Positions 33,901 through 43,466 of a stretch of DNA of 64,000 nt are shown here, piece after piece. This DNA comes from Schaalia sp. HMT-172 (GTDB lineage Bacteria; Actinomycetota; Actinomycetes; Actinomycetales; Actinomycetaceae): the NCBI RefSeq assembly GCF_030644365.1, contig NZ_CP130058.1, positions 1,674,001 to 1,738,000 on the forward strand, in the 5' to 3' direction. The position numbers and the translations under genes were made by a program. The notes under the pieces are model-generated. The model worked only from the letters and a program-made list of their open reading frames with translations. It was not told the origin of the DNA and did no database searches. Positions within the stretch are counted from its first letter, which is position 1. Each line of letters begins with the position of its first letter.

Positions 33901-34046
33901 AGAACGTCATTCGCGCACTCATTCGAGCTAGTCACAAGTACCCGCTATCGATTACAACACAGCCCTGGAATCCCTCCTGCGGCCTCATCTGCGAGGGTGA
34001 TATCCTAACAACTATCCAACTGACCGCAGGGTCAGTTAAAACCTAA
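30957..34046 (+). CDS. FHA-domain/FtsK-SpoIIIE-type membrane ATPase (EssC/EccC-like)
   Basis: 1029 aa. The N-terminal ~115 residues form an FHA-like beta domain, followed by two membrane helices (~138-180, MGVLMAWRLHSLV and AAIVVLLACACAIAWV). The first P-loop ATPase domain has Walker A GCTGSGKSEALL (~399-410), the FtsK-type LIDYKGGSTFSRL, Walker B LVVAIDEFRILAD (~508-520), and QRPSGAVNASMRANMDIRLALR. The second ATPase-like module (~690-1010) lacks a Walker A. The layout resembles EssC/EccC of type VII secretion but has one active ATPase only. No WXG100, EccB, EccD or mycosin gene is in view. A DNA- or protein-translocating role is inferred. Lies between ligA and whiB. Confidence 0.8.
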   Translation: MSDSGCLARAALRADLHLACVDGPDVGLVLAPGVVGRAGDVPLSCASVAREHADFSTRDGRARLRTFPGATPVRVRTRLGPWRRLGARARLAVGRRARLGGDVLEVRPRPRAVAWPVVDRRGRGAFSASSLLRGAPFVSIVVMGVLMAWRLHSLVPGAQALRVGAAIVVLLACACAIAWVRRVRRRRRGWDGAALALVLASLPDTGTPPASWRAAVWPGRARTLGSRVTLAPLASAQPGDASSLGVVGRHGAECALWCAGQVAAQLGGARVWWDSRSPVLLGAPGIDIHVTDREQCPACTRSSTNEKAPPILHIGYARYIADLPSWCARVCAVDEQPVSSRWWWTVARPDGQDALPTRLDWDPCDAQGAPGGLGVVIGRAESGPVSLDLVADGPHALVAGCTGSGKSEALLGWLASIAHCYSPERVRFILIDYKGGSTFSRLAGLPHTQALLTDLDAGATSRALDGIASLLLRREAALSELALPDLAAWERAHEADPGAVPAPPPRLVVAIDEFRILADTHPSSMDVLLRLAAQGRSLGLHLIAATQRPSGAVNASMRANMDIRLALRCVSSADSTDILGDARASALPRVPGRAVLAGTGTLQLSYMADVSSVVADCTRRWPPSSSAPLWAPALPEVIGWEDVDRAGAGVGGEDAGRALSASGSHPGAKEGWPSLALGLVEGIEAHTALLWDGGSIQIQASAHEADVAARWVHSLATRIAGNRRLPLHVIGEEGVNGASSCLSPGDLGAIALLEGVCEHGPSVLAVTDVGALRACLAQALSIPQAEDLWSSLLARARRAGVVIVAAYCGRFTSSTAAMGAFSMRLVRARDADEALHAGLLPSDLRALGEGQALLARPGEPTALACVPLEPAPIGAPPLGVEHRSRLLTTRGQWRIPSPSEAASLVSNSQAPALIGPEYTPARWEHALPWIIVGTEAHACSVEALHAALGWDPPLIDEIIPESAWTRITRRDGHRLLALNPSENVIRALIRASHKYPLSITTQPWNPSCGLICEGDILTTIQLTAGSVKT

Positions 34047-34101
34047 GTCCCATCTTTTTCGCACACCGTGACCAGACACATAGTGACGTCTCCACGTCAC
34101 T
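34018..34101. promoter_or_regulatory. Two perfect inverted repeats upstream of whiB
   Basis: AACTGACC-GCAG-GGTCAGTT (34018-34037, within the 3' end of the FtsK-like gene) and AGTGACGT-CTCC-ACGTCACT (34082-34101, 95 bp before the whiB start). Each is an 8+8 bp operator-like palindrome. The second has GTGA and TCAC half-sites, but with 10 bp between them rather than the six of a CRP site. Confidence 0.55.
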
Positions 34102-34195
34102 GTCACCCCCACCTTGCGCGACAAACATGGCCAGTGGACACTGACAGACGAACAGACCAAATCCCACAGCGCACAGTAACGCAAGGAGGACCCAT

Positions 34196-34447
34196 ATGGA
34201 TTGGCGCAGCAAGGCAGCATGCCTGACAGTCGACCCCGAGCTGTTCTTCCCCATCGGGAACACGGGGCCCGCCATCCGTCAGGTGGCCGAAGCGAAGGCC
34301 GTATGCCGCGAGTGCGTCGTCAAGGGCATCTGCCTGAAGTGGGCCATCGACAACAACCAGGATGCCGGCGTCTGGGGAGGTATGAGCGAGGAAGAACGCC
34401 GCTCCCTCAAGCGCCGCGCCGCGCGCGCACGCCGCGCCGGCTGCTGA
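34196..34447 (+). CDS. WhiB-family iron-sulfur transcription factor (WhiB1-like)
   Basis: Redox/NO-responsive regulator that binds a [4Fe-4S] cluster and partners with the primary sigma factor. 83 aa, the WhiB1 size. Four cluster cysteines: C9, C37, C40, C46 (C..CREC..GIC). The G(V/I)WGG turn is at 59-63 (VWGG), followed by a basic DNA-binding tail (RRSLKRRAARARRAG). AAGGAGG lies 6 nt before the ATG. Neighbouring pdtaS-like kinase gene on the opposite strand reproduces the mycobacterial whiB1-pdtaS pairing, which supports orthology with the essential WhiB1. Two inverted repeats upstream may be operator sites. Confidence 0.93.
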   Translation: MDWRSKAACLTVDPELFFPIGNTGPAIRQVAEAKAVCRECVVKGICLKWAIDNNQDAGVWGGMSEEERRSLKRRAARARRAGC

Positions 34448-34480
34448 CGCGCACCGACCACTCACACGACCAAGGCCGGG

Positions 34481-34507
34481 GATCCGCTCAGGTTCCCCGG
34501 CCTCGCT
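34481..34507. terminator. Bidirectional terminator between whiB and pdtaS-like genes
   Basis: AGGCCGGGGA / TTCCCCGGCCT arms form an ~10-bp stem between convergent genes. It includes one-mismatch copies of the recurrent 12-mer (34495-34506). Confidence 0.75.
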
Positions 34508-34553
34508 CATTGATCAACAGGTGCGCACCCCGTGCGCACAGCCCCACTGCCCG

Positions 34554-36014
34554 TCAGGCGGCGTCGAGGTTAATCAAGAGCGTCACGAGGGTGCCACCGC
34601 CCTCGCGCGGGGTCCACTCGATGGAGCCGCGCAGCTCGCCGCGCACCATCTGCTGCACGATCTGGGTGCCCAGGCCCGTCATGGGGGTCCCTCGAACAAA
34701 ACCCACCCCGTCGTCCGCGACCGTCACCGTCATGGACAGCCCCTTGCGCTGCGCGTTCACCTCGATGCGCCCGTCGCGGTCGGCCAGGCCATGCTCGACG
34801 GAGTTGGCGACCAGTTCGTTGAGGACGGTCGCCAGCGCCTGGGCCTGGTCGGCGGAGATGGTCCCGAAGTTGCCGGTCGTAATGACCTCGACGCCGTGGT
34901 CAGTGGAGGCGATCGCCCCCGCCATGCGCACGATCGTGCGTGCAACCTCGTCGAAGTCGACGGACTCGTCGACGTTTTGGGACAGGGCGGCGTGGACGGT
35001 CGCGATGGCCTGGACGCGGCGCTCGGCCTCGGCGAGAGCCACCTTGACGGCGTCCTCGCTGGAGCGACGCGACTGCAGGCGCAGGAGCGCGGAGACGGTC
35101 TGCAGGTTGTTCTTGACGCGGTGGTGGATTTCGCGGATCGTCGCGTCCTTCGTCATGAGTTCCTGCTCGTGGCGATGCACCTCGGACACGTCGCGCAGCA
35201 GGATGACGGCGCCCAGTCGCTTGCGCCCGTTGACCAGGGGCAGGGCGCGCAGGGAAATGGTGGAGGCGCGCGCGGAGATTTCGACGCGCCAGGAGGCCCG
35301 GCCCATGACGACGACGGCCATCGATTCGTCGATGAGGGTCCCATCCCCGATCACGTCGGTGATTTCCTGGGCGAGCACCTTGCCCTTGACGTCGTAGCGG
35401 ATGCCGAGGCGTCGCAGGCAGGACACGGCGTTGGGGGTGGCCTGCTGGACGCGCCCGTCCGCGTCGAGCAGGAGCGCGCCGTCGAGGACGCGAGGAACGC
35501 CGTGGGAGGTCACCTGGGGGGTGGAGTCGTAGGGGTATTCGCCGTTCGCGATCATCTGGCACAGCGTGTCGGCGGCGGCGGTGGTCCATCCTTCGAAGCC
35601 GAGGGACAGGCGCGGGCTGGACAGGTTTTCTTCGCGGGTGACAACGGCGATGATGCGTCCGTCGTGGCACACGGGCACGCAGGTTTCCATCATCGAGTAG
35701 GTGCCGGCCCAGCGGGCGGCGGGCGAGCGCACGACCTGGCCGGTCTGGATGGCGCGATGCAGGTCGACTTCACGGGCGGCGGGCAGTCGCAGGCCGATGA
35801 TGTCGTCGAGGTGGACGGTCGAGGAGGTCGCGGGGCGGCAGTGGGCGGCGGCGATGAAGCGGCCGTCGTCCGCCGGCAGCCACAGGACGAGGTCGGCGGC
35901 TGCGAGGTCGGCGAGCACCTGCCAATCGGCTCGAAGCAGGTGCAGCCAATCGAGGTCCTTCTCCGACAGCGGTGTCGACGAGGCTTCTTCAGCTAACTGC
36001 ATGAGGCTACGCAT
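34554..36014 (-). CDS. pdtaS: PdtaS-type sensor histidine kinase
   Basis: Soluble two-component kinase; in mycobacteria PdtaS phosphorylates the ANTAR RNA-binding antiterminator PdtaR. 486 aa. An N-terminal GAF-like domain (~1-150), a PAS domain (~175-285, with ILLRDVSEVHRHEQEL linking to the kinase), a HisKA_2 helix with the phosphoacceptor in EIHHRVKNNLQTVSALLRLQ (H297/H298), and an HATPase domain (VLNELVANSVEHGL N box, DDGVGF G1 box, TGLGTQIVQQMV G2 box). No membrane helices. The partner response regulator is not in this window. Convergent with whiB. Confidence 0.9.
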   Translation of the reverse strand: MRSLMQLAEEASSTPLSEKDLDWLHLLRADWQVLADLAAADLVLWLPADDGRFIAAAHCRPATSSTVHLDDIIGLRLPAAREVDLHRAIQTGQVVRSPAARWAGTYSMMETCVPVCHDGRIIAVVTREENLSSPRLSLGFEGWTTAAADTLCQMIANGEYPYDSTPQVTSHGVPRVLDGALLLDADGRVQQATPNAVSCLRRLGIRYDVKGKVLAQEITDVIGDGTLIDESMAVVVMGRASWRVEISARASTISLRALPLVNGRKRLGAVILLRDVSEVHRHEQELMTKDATIREIHHRVKNNLQTVSALLRLQSRRSSEDAVKVALAEAERRVQAIATVHAALSQNVDESVDFDEVARTIVRMAGAIASTDHGVEVITTGNFGTISADQAQALATVLNELVANSVEHGLADRDGRIEVNAQRKGLSMTVTVADDGVGFVRGTPMTGLGTQIVQQMVRGELRGSIEWTPREGGGTLVTLLINLDAA

Positions 36015-36111
36015 GGCTCTACTCTAGTGGGAGCGAGGCCACAAGGCTGGCCCGTGGTTGTAAATGAGCGCCGGGCCACGATTCGGCGCCGATATCGAGA
36101 GAGGGAAAACC

Positions 36112-36594
36112 TTGGAATTTAGCCAGTCTGTTACCTACCCGGGCTCGGTCGACGAGGTCGTCGCCATGTTCCTGAGCCCGGGCTACCAGGAGCGTCGTTT
36201 CGGGTCCTTCGTGGTGGAAGGCTCCTCGTCGGTGGCCGTGGAGGGCGATCGCATCACGTTCTCGGGCACGGTTCGTCCCGAGCTCATCCCCTCGGCCGCG
36301 TCGCGCTTTGTCAAGGGCGACCTGCGCGTGTCCTTCGTGGAAGAGTGGAAACGGGACGAGGCCGTGGCGCGGTCTCGCTCGACGGTGACCGTGGAGGGCG
36401 CCCCGGTCTCGTTCCGGGCCGTCTCCGTCCTGTCCCCCTCGGGTGAGGGGGCCGAGCGTCACGTGACGGGCGACGTGTCGGTACGCATCCCGCTGCTGGG
36501 CGGGCGCATCGAGAAGGAAGCGGTGGCACGCGCCGGGCGTGTGATCGAGCGCGAACGCGAGCTTGCCACCTCGTGGCTGGAGGAGCATCGCTGA
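36112..36594 (+). CDS. DUF2505-family protein
   Basis: 160 aa, function unknown. The start is taken as TTG 36112 (LEFSQSVTYPGSVDEVVAMF) because GAGAGGG is well placed; the frame is open to 36064. The fold class is START/SRPBCC-like: an initial strand-helix with 'YPGSVDEVVAMFLSPGYQE', central strands and a long C-terminal helix (GGRIEKEAVARAGRVIERERELATSWLEEH). DUF2505 is an actinobacterial family near pdtaS/whiB regions in several genomes. A hydrophobic ligand pocket can be inferred from the fold, but no ligand is known. No signal peptide or membrane helix. Confidence 0.8.
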   Translation: MEFSQSVTYPGSVDEVVAMFLSPGYQERRFGSFVVEGSSSVAVEGDRITFSGTVRPELIPSAASRFVKGDLRVSFVEEWKRDEAVARSRSTVTVEGAPVSFRAVSVLSPSGEGAERHVTGDVSVRIPLLGGRIEKEAVARAGRVIERERELATSWLEEHR

Positions 36595-36619
36595 GCTGAG
36601 CTTCGCTCTGCGAGGAACA

Positions 36620-36653
36620 CCCGCCCGCCCGGCGCTTTGGCTGGGCGGGCGGG
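36620..36653 (+). terminator. Terminator after the DUF2505 gene
   Basis: CCCGCCCGCCC / GGGCGGGCGGG, an 11-bp perfect stem with a 12-base loop, followed by GTCTTTC. Confidence 0.85.
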
Positions 36654-36677
36654 GTCTTTCGGCGCGACAATAGTCCC

Positions 36678-37103
36678 ATGAGTGATACCCCGAAGTCCCT
36701 GTACATGCAGCGTACGGGCGTGCGCGAGTACGTCGCCCGCAACCAGGATGGCGCCGAGATTCTGGTCGGGCACGGCCCTGGCCGTTTCTCCCCCGGCGAC
36801 CTGCTCAAGCTCGCGATCGCGGGCTGCAACGCAATGAGCTCGGACGCGCGCATGGCGGCTCGCCTGGGCGACGATTTCGAGCAGTTCGTCGGCGTGTCCG
36901 CCGACTACGACCAGGCGAGCGATCGTTTCACGCACGTGGACGTCGAGTTGGTGCAGGACATGTCGGCCCTGTCCGACGAGGAGATCGCGGACCTGCTGCG
37001 CCGTGCCGAAGCCTCGATCAAGCGCAATTGCACGATCGAGCACTCGGTCGTCGACCAGGCGCTGCCGGCCTCGCACACGTGGACGAACGAGCGGATCAAC
37101 TAA
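36678..37103 (+). CDS. OsmC-family protein
   Basis: 141 aa. OsmC/Ohr-fold proteins reduce organic hydroperoxides with two cysteines. Both are present here: one in [15 protein letters not shown] (~C55) and one in [11 protein letters not shown] (~C119), spaced as in OsmC. The ATG follows directly on a promoter-like CAATAGT with no ribosome-binding site, so the mRNA may be leaderless. The stop TAA is one base before the thyA GTG start, so osmC, thyA and dfrA form one operon. OsmC homologues that have lost peroxidase activity exist, so the exact role is uncertain. Confidence 0.85.
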   Translation: MSDTPKSLYMQRTGVREYVARNQDGAEILVGHGPGRFSPGDLLKLAIAGCNAMSSDARMAARLGDDFEQFVGVSADYDQASDRFTHVDVELVQDMSALSDEEIADLLRRAEASIKRNCTIEHSVVDQALPASHTWTNERIN

Positions 37104-37104
37104 C

Positions 37105-37908
37105 GTGAGCGCCGTCGACCGCCAGTACGAGGACCTGCTGGCGCGCATTATGCGTGAGGGCACCCCCAAGGGTGACCGCACCGGCACGGGCACGCGCTCG
37201 ATCTTCGGGGCGCAGCTGCGCTACGACCTGTCCAAGGGCTTCCCGCTGATCACGACGAAGCGCGTGCACCTCAAGTCGGTGGTCGGCGAACTCCTCTGGT
37301 TCCTGTCGGGGTCCTCGAACGTGTCCTGGCTCCAGGAGCACGGCATCCGCATCTGGAACGAGTGGGCGGACCAGGACGGCGAGCTGGGCCCGGTGTACGG
37401 CGTCCAGTGGCGTTCGTGGAACGCCGGGGACGGTCGCCATATCGACCAGATCTCCCAGGTCCTCGAGACGCTGAAGACGAACCCGGATTCGCGCCGCATG
37501 GTGGTGTCCGCGTGGAACGTCGGCGACCTGCCGCAGATGGCGCTCGAGCCCTGCCACGCGTTCTTCCAGCTCTACGTGGCCGATGGCCGCCTGTCGCTGC
37601 AGCTCTACCAGCGCAGCGCAGACATGTTCCTGGGCGTGCCCTTCAACATCGCGTCCTACTCGCTGCTCACCCACATGTTCGCCCAGCAGGCGGGCCTGGA
37701 AGTCGGCGACTTCATATGGAGCGGCGGGGACTGCCACATCTACTCCAACCACACCGAGCAGGTGAGAGAGCAGCTGAGCCGCGACCCCTATCCGTTCCCG
37801 CTCCTGGAGCTCGCGAAGGCTCCGTCGATGTTCGAGTACTCCTTCGACGATATTTCCGTCGTCGACTACCAGCACCACCCCACGATCAAGGCACCGGTCG
37901 CCGTATGA
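37105..37908 (+). CDS. thyA: Thymidylate synthase
   Basis: Methylates dUMP to dTMP using methylene-tetrahydrofolate. 267 aa from GTG 37105 ([19 protein letters not shown]), the usual ThyA length. Landmarks are [13 protein letters not shown], the catalytic cysteine in [12 protein letters not shown], the arginine quartet region ([13 protein letters not shown]), [20 protein letters not shown] and the C-terminal valine (IKAPVAV). The frame is open upstream to 37003 inside osmC, but family alignment favours the GTG. The stop overlaps the dfrA start by ATGA. dfrA, which regenerates the folate this enzyme oxidises, is next. Confidence 0.96.
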   Translation: MSAVDRQYEDLLARIMREGTPKGDRTGTGTRSIFGAQLRYDLSKGFPLITTKRVHLKSVVGELLWFLSGSSNVSWLQEHGIRIWNEWADQDGELGPVYGVQWRSWNAGDGRHIDQISQVLETLKTNPDSRRMVVSAWNVGDLPQMALEPCHAFFQLYVADGRLSLQLYQRSADMFLGVPFNIASYSLLTHMFAQQAGLEVGDFIWSGGDCHIYSNHTEQVREQLSRDPYPFPLLELAKAPSMFEYSFDDISVVDYQHHPTIKAPVAV

Positions 37909-38438
37909 CGAAGCTCGCCGCGATTTGGGCCCAGGATTGCAACGGAATCCTCGGGTCGGGCACCGCCATGTCCTGGCATGTTCCCGCTGATTTCCAGCAC
38001 TTCAAGGCCTCCACGATGGGCTGCCCGATCATCATGGGGCGCCGCTCGTGGGAGGCCCTGGGGCGCGCCCTGCCGGGCCGCACGAACATCGTCGTCACCC
38101 GCACGCCCGGGTACGAGGCCGAGGGCGCGCTCGTCGTCTCCTCCGTTGAGGAGGCCCTAGAGGTTGCGCGCGAGGAAACGGCGCGCACTCGGGCCCCCTA
38201 CATCTGGATCACGGGCGGGGCCCAAGTCTACGCGCAGACTCTGCCTCTCCTGGACGAGGCCGTCGTGACCGACCTGGAGTTGGACGTGGCCGCGAGCGCC
38301 CCCGAGGGGTCGACCTTCGTGTACGCGCCACCGCTGGATCCGGCGCTGTGGCGCCGGGACGAGTCGCGCTCCGATAGCGAGTGGCGTGAGCGCTCGGGCG
38401 ACGCCCGCTGGAGGGTGAGTACCTGGGTGCAGCGCTAA
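37905..38438 (+). CDS. dfrA: Dihydrofolate reductase
   Basis: Reduces dihydrofolate with NADPH; functional partner of ThyA. 177 aa. Motifs: [21 protein letters not shown] (N-terminal strand and Met20-like loop), the acidic active-site region with [36 protein letters not shown] (NADPH and adenosine-phosphate binding), and [17 protein letters not shown] (GG motif). Overlaps the thyA stop by four bases (ATGA), so translation is coupled. It is a chromosomal type; no resistance-type features are evident. Followed by a strong terminator. Confidence 0.94.
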   Translation: MTKLAAIWAQDCNGILGSGTAMSWHVPADFQHFKASTMGCPIIMGRRSWEALGRALPGRTNIVVTRTPGYEAEGALVVSSVEEALEVAREETARTRAPYIWITGGAQVYAQTLPLLDEAVVTDLELDVAASAPEGSTFVYAPPLDPALWRRDESRSDSEWRERSGDARWRVSTWVQR

Positions 38439-38473
38439 GCACCGTTTCCGTCCCTAGTCGTCTCCTGTCCGGC

Positions 38474-38500
38474 AAGGCCCCGCGCGACGCGCGGGGCCTT
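38474..38500 (+). terminator. Terminator of the osmC-thyA-dfrA operon
   Basis: AAGGCCCCGCGC-GAC-GCGCGGGGCCTT, a 12-bp perfect stem with a 3-base loop, 35 bp past dfrA. Confidence 0.88.
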
Positions 38501-38516
38501 CGTCGTAGGATGCACT

Positions 38517-39839
38517 GTGCCCTCATCACCTTTGCTGACGAATCCGACGCTGCGCGCGCTCGTGGCGATCGCGCTGTTTACGTACACGGCGCAGAACATG
38601 CTCAACGTGTCAATCGCGCCCCTCTCTCGCGCCCTGGAGCTGCCCGAGTGGATCGTGGGTGCGGCGGTGTCCCTGGCGGCCGCCGCGGTGACGGCGCTCA
38701 GCCAGTTCTGGGGGCGCCGCTCGATCGCGTGGGGTCGCCGGCGCGTCATCCTGTTGGCGCTGTTCTTGGCGCTCACCGCGGGCACGCTCTTTTCGGCGGC
38801 CGTGTGGGCGCGGGCGGCCGGCTCCATCGGCGCTTTCCTGGCGGCGGGTGCCATCATGGCGGCGCGCGGCCCCTTCTTCGGCGCGGCCGTCGCGGCGATC
38901 CCGCCGACCGGGCAGGCCCTGGTCGCCGAGGTCACCCCGGACGAGGCCTCGCGCGTGCGCGGCACGTCCGCGTTCTCCGGCGCGATCAACCTGTCCGTCA
39001 TGGTGGGTTCCCTCGTCTCGTCGGCGCTGGGCGCGTGGTGGATTTTCGGGCCCGTGCACGCGACCCCGATCTTCGTCCTCGTCGCGCTGGGAATCGCCCT
39101 CATCTGGCTGCCCCGCGACGGAACATCCACCCCCGCAAGGAGGCGCACCGGTGAGGACACGGAACCCGAAGAGGCGGCCCCGGCCTCGTCGATTGAGGGA
39201 GCGGGGGACGGCGCGAGCGCGGCGACCACGGACGGTGAGCTGCCCCCGCGCGTGCGATGGACCGACCGGCGCATCGCGCCATGGATCGCCTCAGTGTTCG
39301 GCATCTACTTCGCCAATGGCGTCGTTCAGATCACGATGGGCTTTCTCGTGCAGGACCGCGGCGGGCTCGAGCCCGCGCCCGCCGTCTCGATCACGGCCCT
39401 CATGCTGCTGGCCAACGCGGCGGGCGCCATGCTCATGCAGCTGATCGTCGTGCCACGCCTGGGATGGGGGCCTCGCGCCCTGCTGCGCGCAGGCATGACG
39501 CTCGCCCTTATTGCCCTCACGTGCCTGACCCTCGCGCCGACACTGTGGGCGGTCGCGGCCTCGACCTTCTCGATGGGCGTCGCCTCGGGCATGGCCTCCC
39601 CCGGCTACTCAGCCGGCGCGTCCCTGGCGGTGAGCGCGCGCGAGCAGGGCGGCATCGCCGGCATCATCAACGCGACCGGCGCAATCACCTGGATCGTCGC
39701 CCCCGTGAGCGCCACCGCCCTGTACGGCTGGGTGCCCCTGTCGCCGTTCCTGGTGGCACTGTGCCTGGTCGGCTTGTCCTGCTCGTGCTCCTGGTGGCTG
39801 CTGCGCAGGCTGGACGTCGCGTCCCGTGCGCGAGACTAG
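38517..39839 (+). CDS. MFS transporter
   Basis: 440-aa integral membrane protein of the major facilitator superfamily with ~12 helices in two blocks (residues ~8-200 and ~255-430) joined by a hydrophilic loop (~200-250, Glu/Arg-rich). The second-helix loop reads [21 protein letters not shown], a variant of the MFS G-x-x-x-D/R-R-x-G-R-R signature. The substrate cannot be inferred; many similar actinobacterial proteins are drug/H+ antiporters. The GTG start lies five bases after TAGGAT, which suggests a leaderless transcript. The central loop's DNA contains an exact CCCCGGCCTCGT (39178-39189). Confidence 0.82.
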   Translation: MPSSPLLTNPTLRALVAIALFTYTAQNMLNVSIAPLSRALELPEWIVGAAVSLAAAAVTALSQFWGRRSIAWGRRRVILLALFLALTAGTLFSAAVWARAAGSIGAFLAAGAIMAARGPFFGAAVAAIPPTGQALVAEVTPDEASRVRGTSAFSGAINLSVMVGSLVSSALGAWWIFGPVHATPIFVLVALGIALIWLPRDGTSTPARRRTGEDTEPEEAAPASSIEGAGDGASAATTDGELPPRVRWTDRRIAPWIASVFGIYFANGVVQITMGFLVQDRGGLEPAPAVSITALMLLANAAGAMLMQLIVVPRLGWGPRALLRAGMTLALIALTCLTLAPTLWAVAASTFSMGVASGMASPGYSAGASLAVSAREQGGIAGIINATGAITWIVAPVSATALYGWVPLSPFLVALCLVGLSCSCSWWLLRRLDVASRARD

Positions 39840-39916
39840 GACGAGTGCCCCACGCCTCACAGCGCGCTCGGCGCTATCCTAGGAGGGTACGTAAGCCCTA
39901 CGCGAAGGAGCCACCT

Positions 39917-41326
<1,410 letters not shown>

Positions 41327-41356
41327 TCCGCTCGTCGCGCTAGCGGCAAACGTTTC

Positions 41357-41387
41357 GGCCCCGGTCTCGTTGTACGAGGCCGGGGCC
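41357..41387. terminator. Bidirectional terminator, fumC and TauE-like gene
   Basis: GGCCCCGGTCTCGT and ACGAGGCCGGGGCC form a 14-bp stem with one G-T pair and a TGT loop between convergent genes. Exact 12-mer at 41374-41385. Confidence 0.85.
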
Positions 41388-41394
41388 ATTTCGT

Positions 41395-42195
41395 TTAGCC
41401 CTGGGCGCGCGACTTCTTGCGCATCTTCAGGATCGTCGAGGCGATGATGGACAGCAGGAAGATGTTGAAGAGGATGGCGCCGACGCTCGGGGAGACGAGC
41501 GTGGCGACGAGGCGCCCGGCGGGGGCGGTGGCTGCGGCGGAGGCGCCGACGATGAGGCCGACGCGCAGGTCGACCATGCGGTGACGCAGGTTGGTGACGG
41601 TGCCCGCGATGCCGGTGGGGATCATGACGAGGAGGGACGTGCCGCGCGCGATCAGGTCTCCCGCGCCGACGGCGAGCTCCATGCCGGGCACGATGACGGA
41701 TCCGCCGCCCACACCGACCAGGCCGGAGAGGATGCCGGCGCACACGCCGACCAGGATCAGCAGCGCGCACGAGGCCGGCCTCAGCGAGACGACCCCCTCG
41801 CGCGTGGGGACCTGCAGGTATTGGGAGACGATGACGAAGAGCGTGAAGCCGATGAGGATCCAGGGCAGCGTAGGGGCGGGGAGGCGCCGCAGGAGCCACA
41901 CACCGATTTGGGAGCCCGCGAGCGCGCCGACGACGAGGAGCGCGCCGCCCGCCCAGGAGACCTCGCCGTGCAGGGCGTAGGTGCCCGATCCGACGGCGGC
42001 GGTGACGATGATGGCGGCAAGGGAGGTGGCTGAGGCGCGGCGCTGGTCCATGCGCAGGACGGCCATGAGGCCTGGCACGATGACGAGGCCGCCACCCACC
42101 CCGAAGAGTCCGGAGAGGAATCCGGCGCCGACGCCCGTCGCGATGACGAGGAGGATGCGGCGCGGGGTCAGGGGCTGGGTGTCTGTGTCGGGCAT
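41395..42195 (-). CDS. TauE/SafE-family membrane transporter
   Basis: 266-aa integral membrane protein with about eight helices in two homologous halves; the repeated motif GLFGVGGGLVIVPGLM (~25-40) and GLVGVGGGSVIVPGME (~165-180) marks the family. TauE/SafE proteins export sulfite, sulfoacetate or related small anions, and the family is broad. The substrate here is not known. The ATG is at 42195 with no other gene in the same operon. Convergent with fumC. Confidence 0.88.
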   Translation of the reverse strand: MPDTDTQPLTPRRILLVIATGVGAGFLSGLFGVGGGLVIVPGLMAVLRMDQRRASATSLAAIIVTAAVGSGTYALHGEVSWAGGALLVVGALAGSQIGVWLLRRLPAPTLPWILIGFTLFVIVSQYLQVPTREGVVSLRPASCALLILVGVCAGILSGLVGVGGGSVIVPGMELAVGAGDLIARGTSLLVMIPTGIAGTVTNLRHRMVDLRVGLIVGASAAATAPAGRLVATLVSPSVGAILFNIFLLSIIASTILKMRKKSRAQG

Positions 42196-42326
42196 GTCTC
42201 CACTGTAGTCTCCTCCACGTCCCCCTCCTGAGACGTGTCTTCACCGGGCGCGAAACCTGCCCTCTCGCCCTGTTCCTCGATGGGTCGCCGGGGATAGACT
42301 GCCCGCATCAACGAAAGGATGCCGCA

Positions 42327-42878
42327 ATGACTAACGTTCTGATTGTGTCGGGTCACCCGCGCCTCGGAGATGATTCGCTCGCGAATAAGACCATCGTGGA
42401 GGAGCTGACTTCCCTTATTCCGGGCGCTGTCGTCGACCAGCTCGACGACCTCTACCCCGACTACCGCATTGACGTCGCGGCTGAGCAGGCGAAGTTGGCC
42501 GCCGCTGACGTGATCGTCCTGCAGTATCCGCTGTGGTGGTACGGCTGGTCTTCGCTCCTGCAGAAGTGGGTGGAGGACGTGTTCGTGCGTGGCTTCAGCC
42601 ACGGGTCGACGGGGACGGCGCTTGCCGGGAAGAAGCTGGTGGTGTCGGTGACGACAGGCGCCGGCGAGTCCTACTACTCCGCACAGCCGGGCGGTTTCGA
42701 CCGCTTCCTGGCTCCCGCGATGGCGACGTGCGCGCTGACGGGAATGGAGTTCGCGGGGAGCCTGCCGCTGTTCGGAGTCTCCTACGCGAATCGCACGGAT
42801 GAGGCGGCACGCGCCGACATGGTGGAGCGTTCGCGCGAGCACGCGGCTCGCCTCGCGAAGTTCGTCTCCGCCCTCTGA
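42327..42878 (+). CDS. Flavodoxin-fold NAD(P)H oxidoreductase (KefF/MdaB-like)
   Basis: 183 aa, cytoplasmic. The family (Flavodoxin_2) uses FMN or FAD to reduce quinones and other acceptors with NAD(P)H, two electrons at a time. The N-terminal strand-loop VLIVSGHPRLGDDSLANKTI binds the flavin phosphate; VLQYPLWWYGWSSLLQKWVEDVF is the typical P-x-W-W-x-x-P/S-x-x-x-K-x-W-x-D-x-V-F motif; the TTGAGESYY segment is the glycine loop. GAAAGGA lies before the ATG. Alone in its transcription unit. The physiological acceptor is unknown. Confidence 0.88.
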   Translation: MTNVLIVSGHPRLGDDSLANKTIVEELTSLIPGAVVDQLDDLYPDYRIDVAAEQAKLAAADVIVLQYPLWWYGWSSLLQKWVEDVFVRGFSHGSTGTALAGKKLVVSVTTGAGESYYSAQPGGFDRFLAPAMATCALTGMEFAGSLPLFGVSYANRTDEAARADMVERSREHAARLAKFVSAL

Positions 42879-42912
42879 GCTGCCCCTGCCGTCAGGCGGG
42901 ATGAGAACCCGT

Positions 42913-42942
42913 CCCCGGCCTCGTCCACATACGAGGTTGGGG
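42913..42942. terminator. Bidirectional hairpin, inverted pair of the 12-mer
   Basis: CCCCGGCCTCGT (42913-42924, exact) pairs with ACGAGGTTGGGG (42931-42942, two G-T pairs) between convergent genes. Confidence 0.8.
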
Positions 42943-42949
42943 CCGGGCC

Positions 42950-43267
42950 CTACTTCTTCTTTCTTTTCTTCGGTGCGGGCAGTTCCTGCCACATCGCATC
43001 GACGACGTCGCACAGCGTGTCGCGGTCCTCCACCTCGACGAGGAGCATCTCCTTCGCTCCCTCGTAGGGGGTGGCGCGCGGGGCGCCGGGCAGGAGCCGT
43101 TCGGAGGCGGGCGTGACCTTGAGCAGGAAGCGGTCGTCGTAGATGCCGCCGATGACCTTGCTCCGGTAGTAGAGGACGTATTCGCCCATCATTTTGCGGT
43201 GCGCCACGTCGTCCAGCTCGCCCAGCAGGTCGAGCACGAATTCCAGGTATTGGTTGGTGGACGACAT
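42950..43267 (-). CDS. TfoX N-terminal domain protein
   Basis: 105 aa, TfoX_N family only (no TfoX_C). The domain runs over residues ~5-95: LGELDDVAHRKMMGEYVLYY (the conserved R-x-M-F/M-G-E/G-Y/H motif), IGGIYDDRFLLKVTPASE. A Lys-rich tail ends PKKRKKK. In gamma-proteobacteria full-length TfoX/Sxy activates competence genes; stand-alone TfoX_N proteins are widespread and mostly uncharacterised. No competence gene is adjacent. Its terminator is an inverted pair of the recurrent 12-mer, which is worth noting but is not evidence of function. Confidence 0.85.
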   Translation of the reverse strand: MSSTNQYLEFVLDLLGELDDVAHRKMMGEYVLYYRSKVIGGIYDDRFLLKVTPASERLLPGAPRATPYEGAKEMLLVEVEDRDTLCDVVDAMWQELPAPKKRKKK

Positions 43268-43466
43268 CGTTCATCCTCGCTTTCCCGCTCAACGACATGC
43301 TCACCTGATCCTGCGCTGCATTGAGTGGCCTTCCTCTATTGTGGCGTATGAAAACAGTGTAGGAGCCTGTGAGCGGTCCCGGTGACCACGTTCGTTCATT
43401 AATCAACGAGGCCGGGGTTGGCTGCAGGGCTAGCTAGTATCACCGCGACGCAAGGGCGTGAGGGGC

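Noticed and set aside
34082-34101. CRP/Cmr binding site upstream of whiB
   Set aside because: The GTGA and TCAC half-sites are 10 bp apart; a CRP site needs six bases between TGTGA and TCACA.
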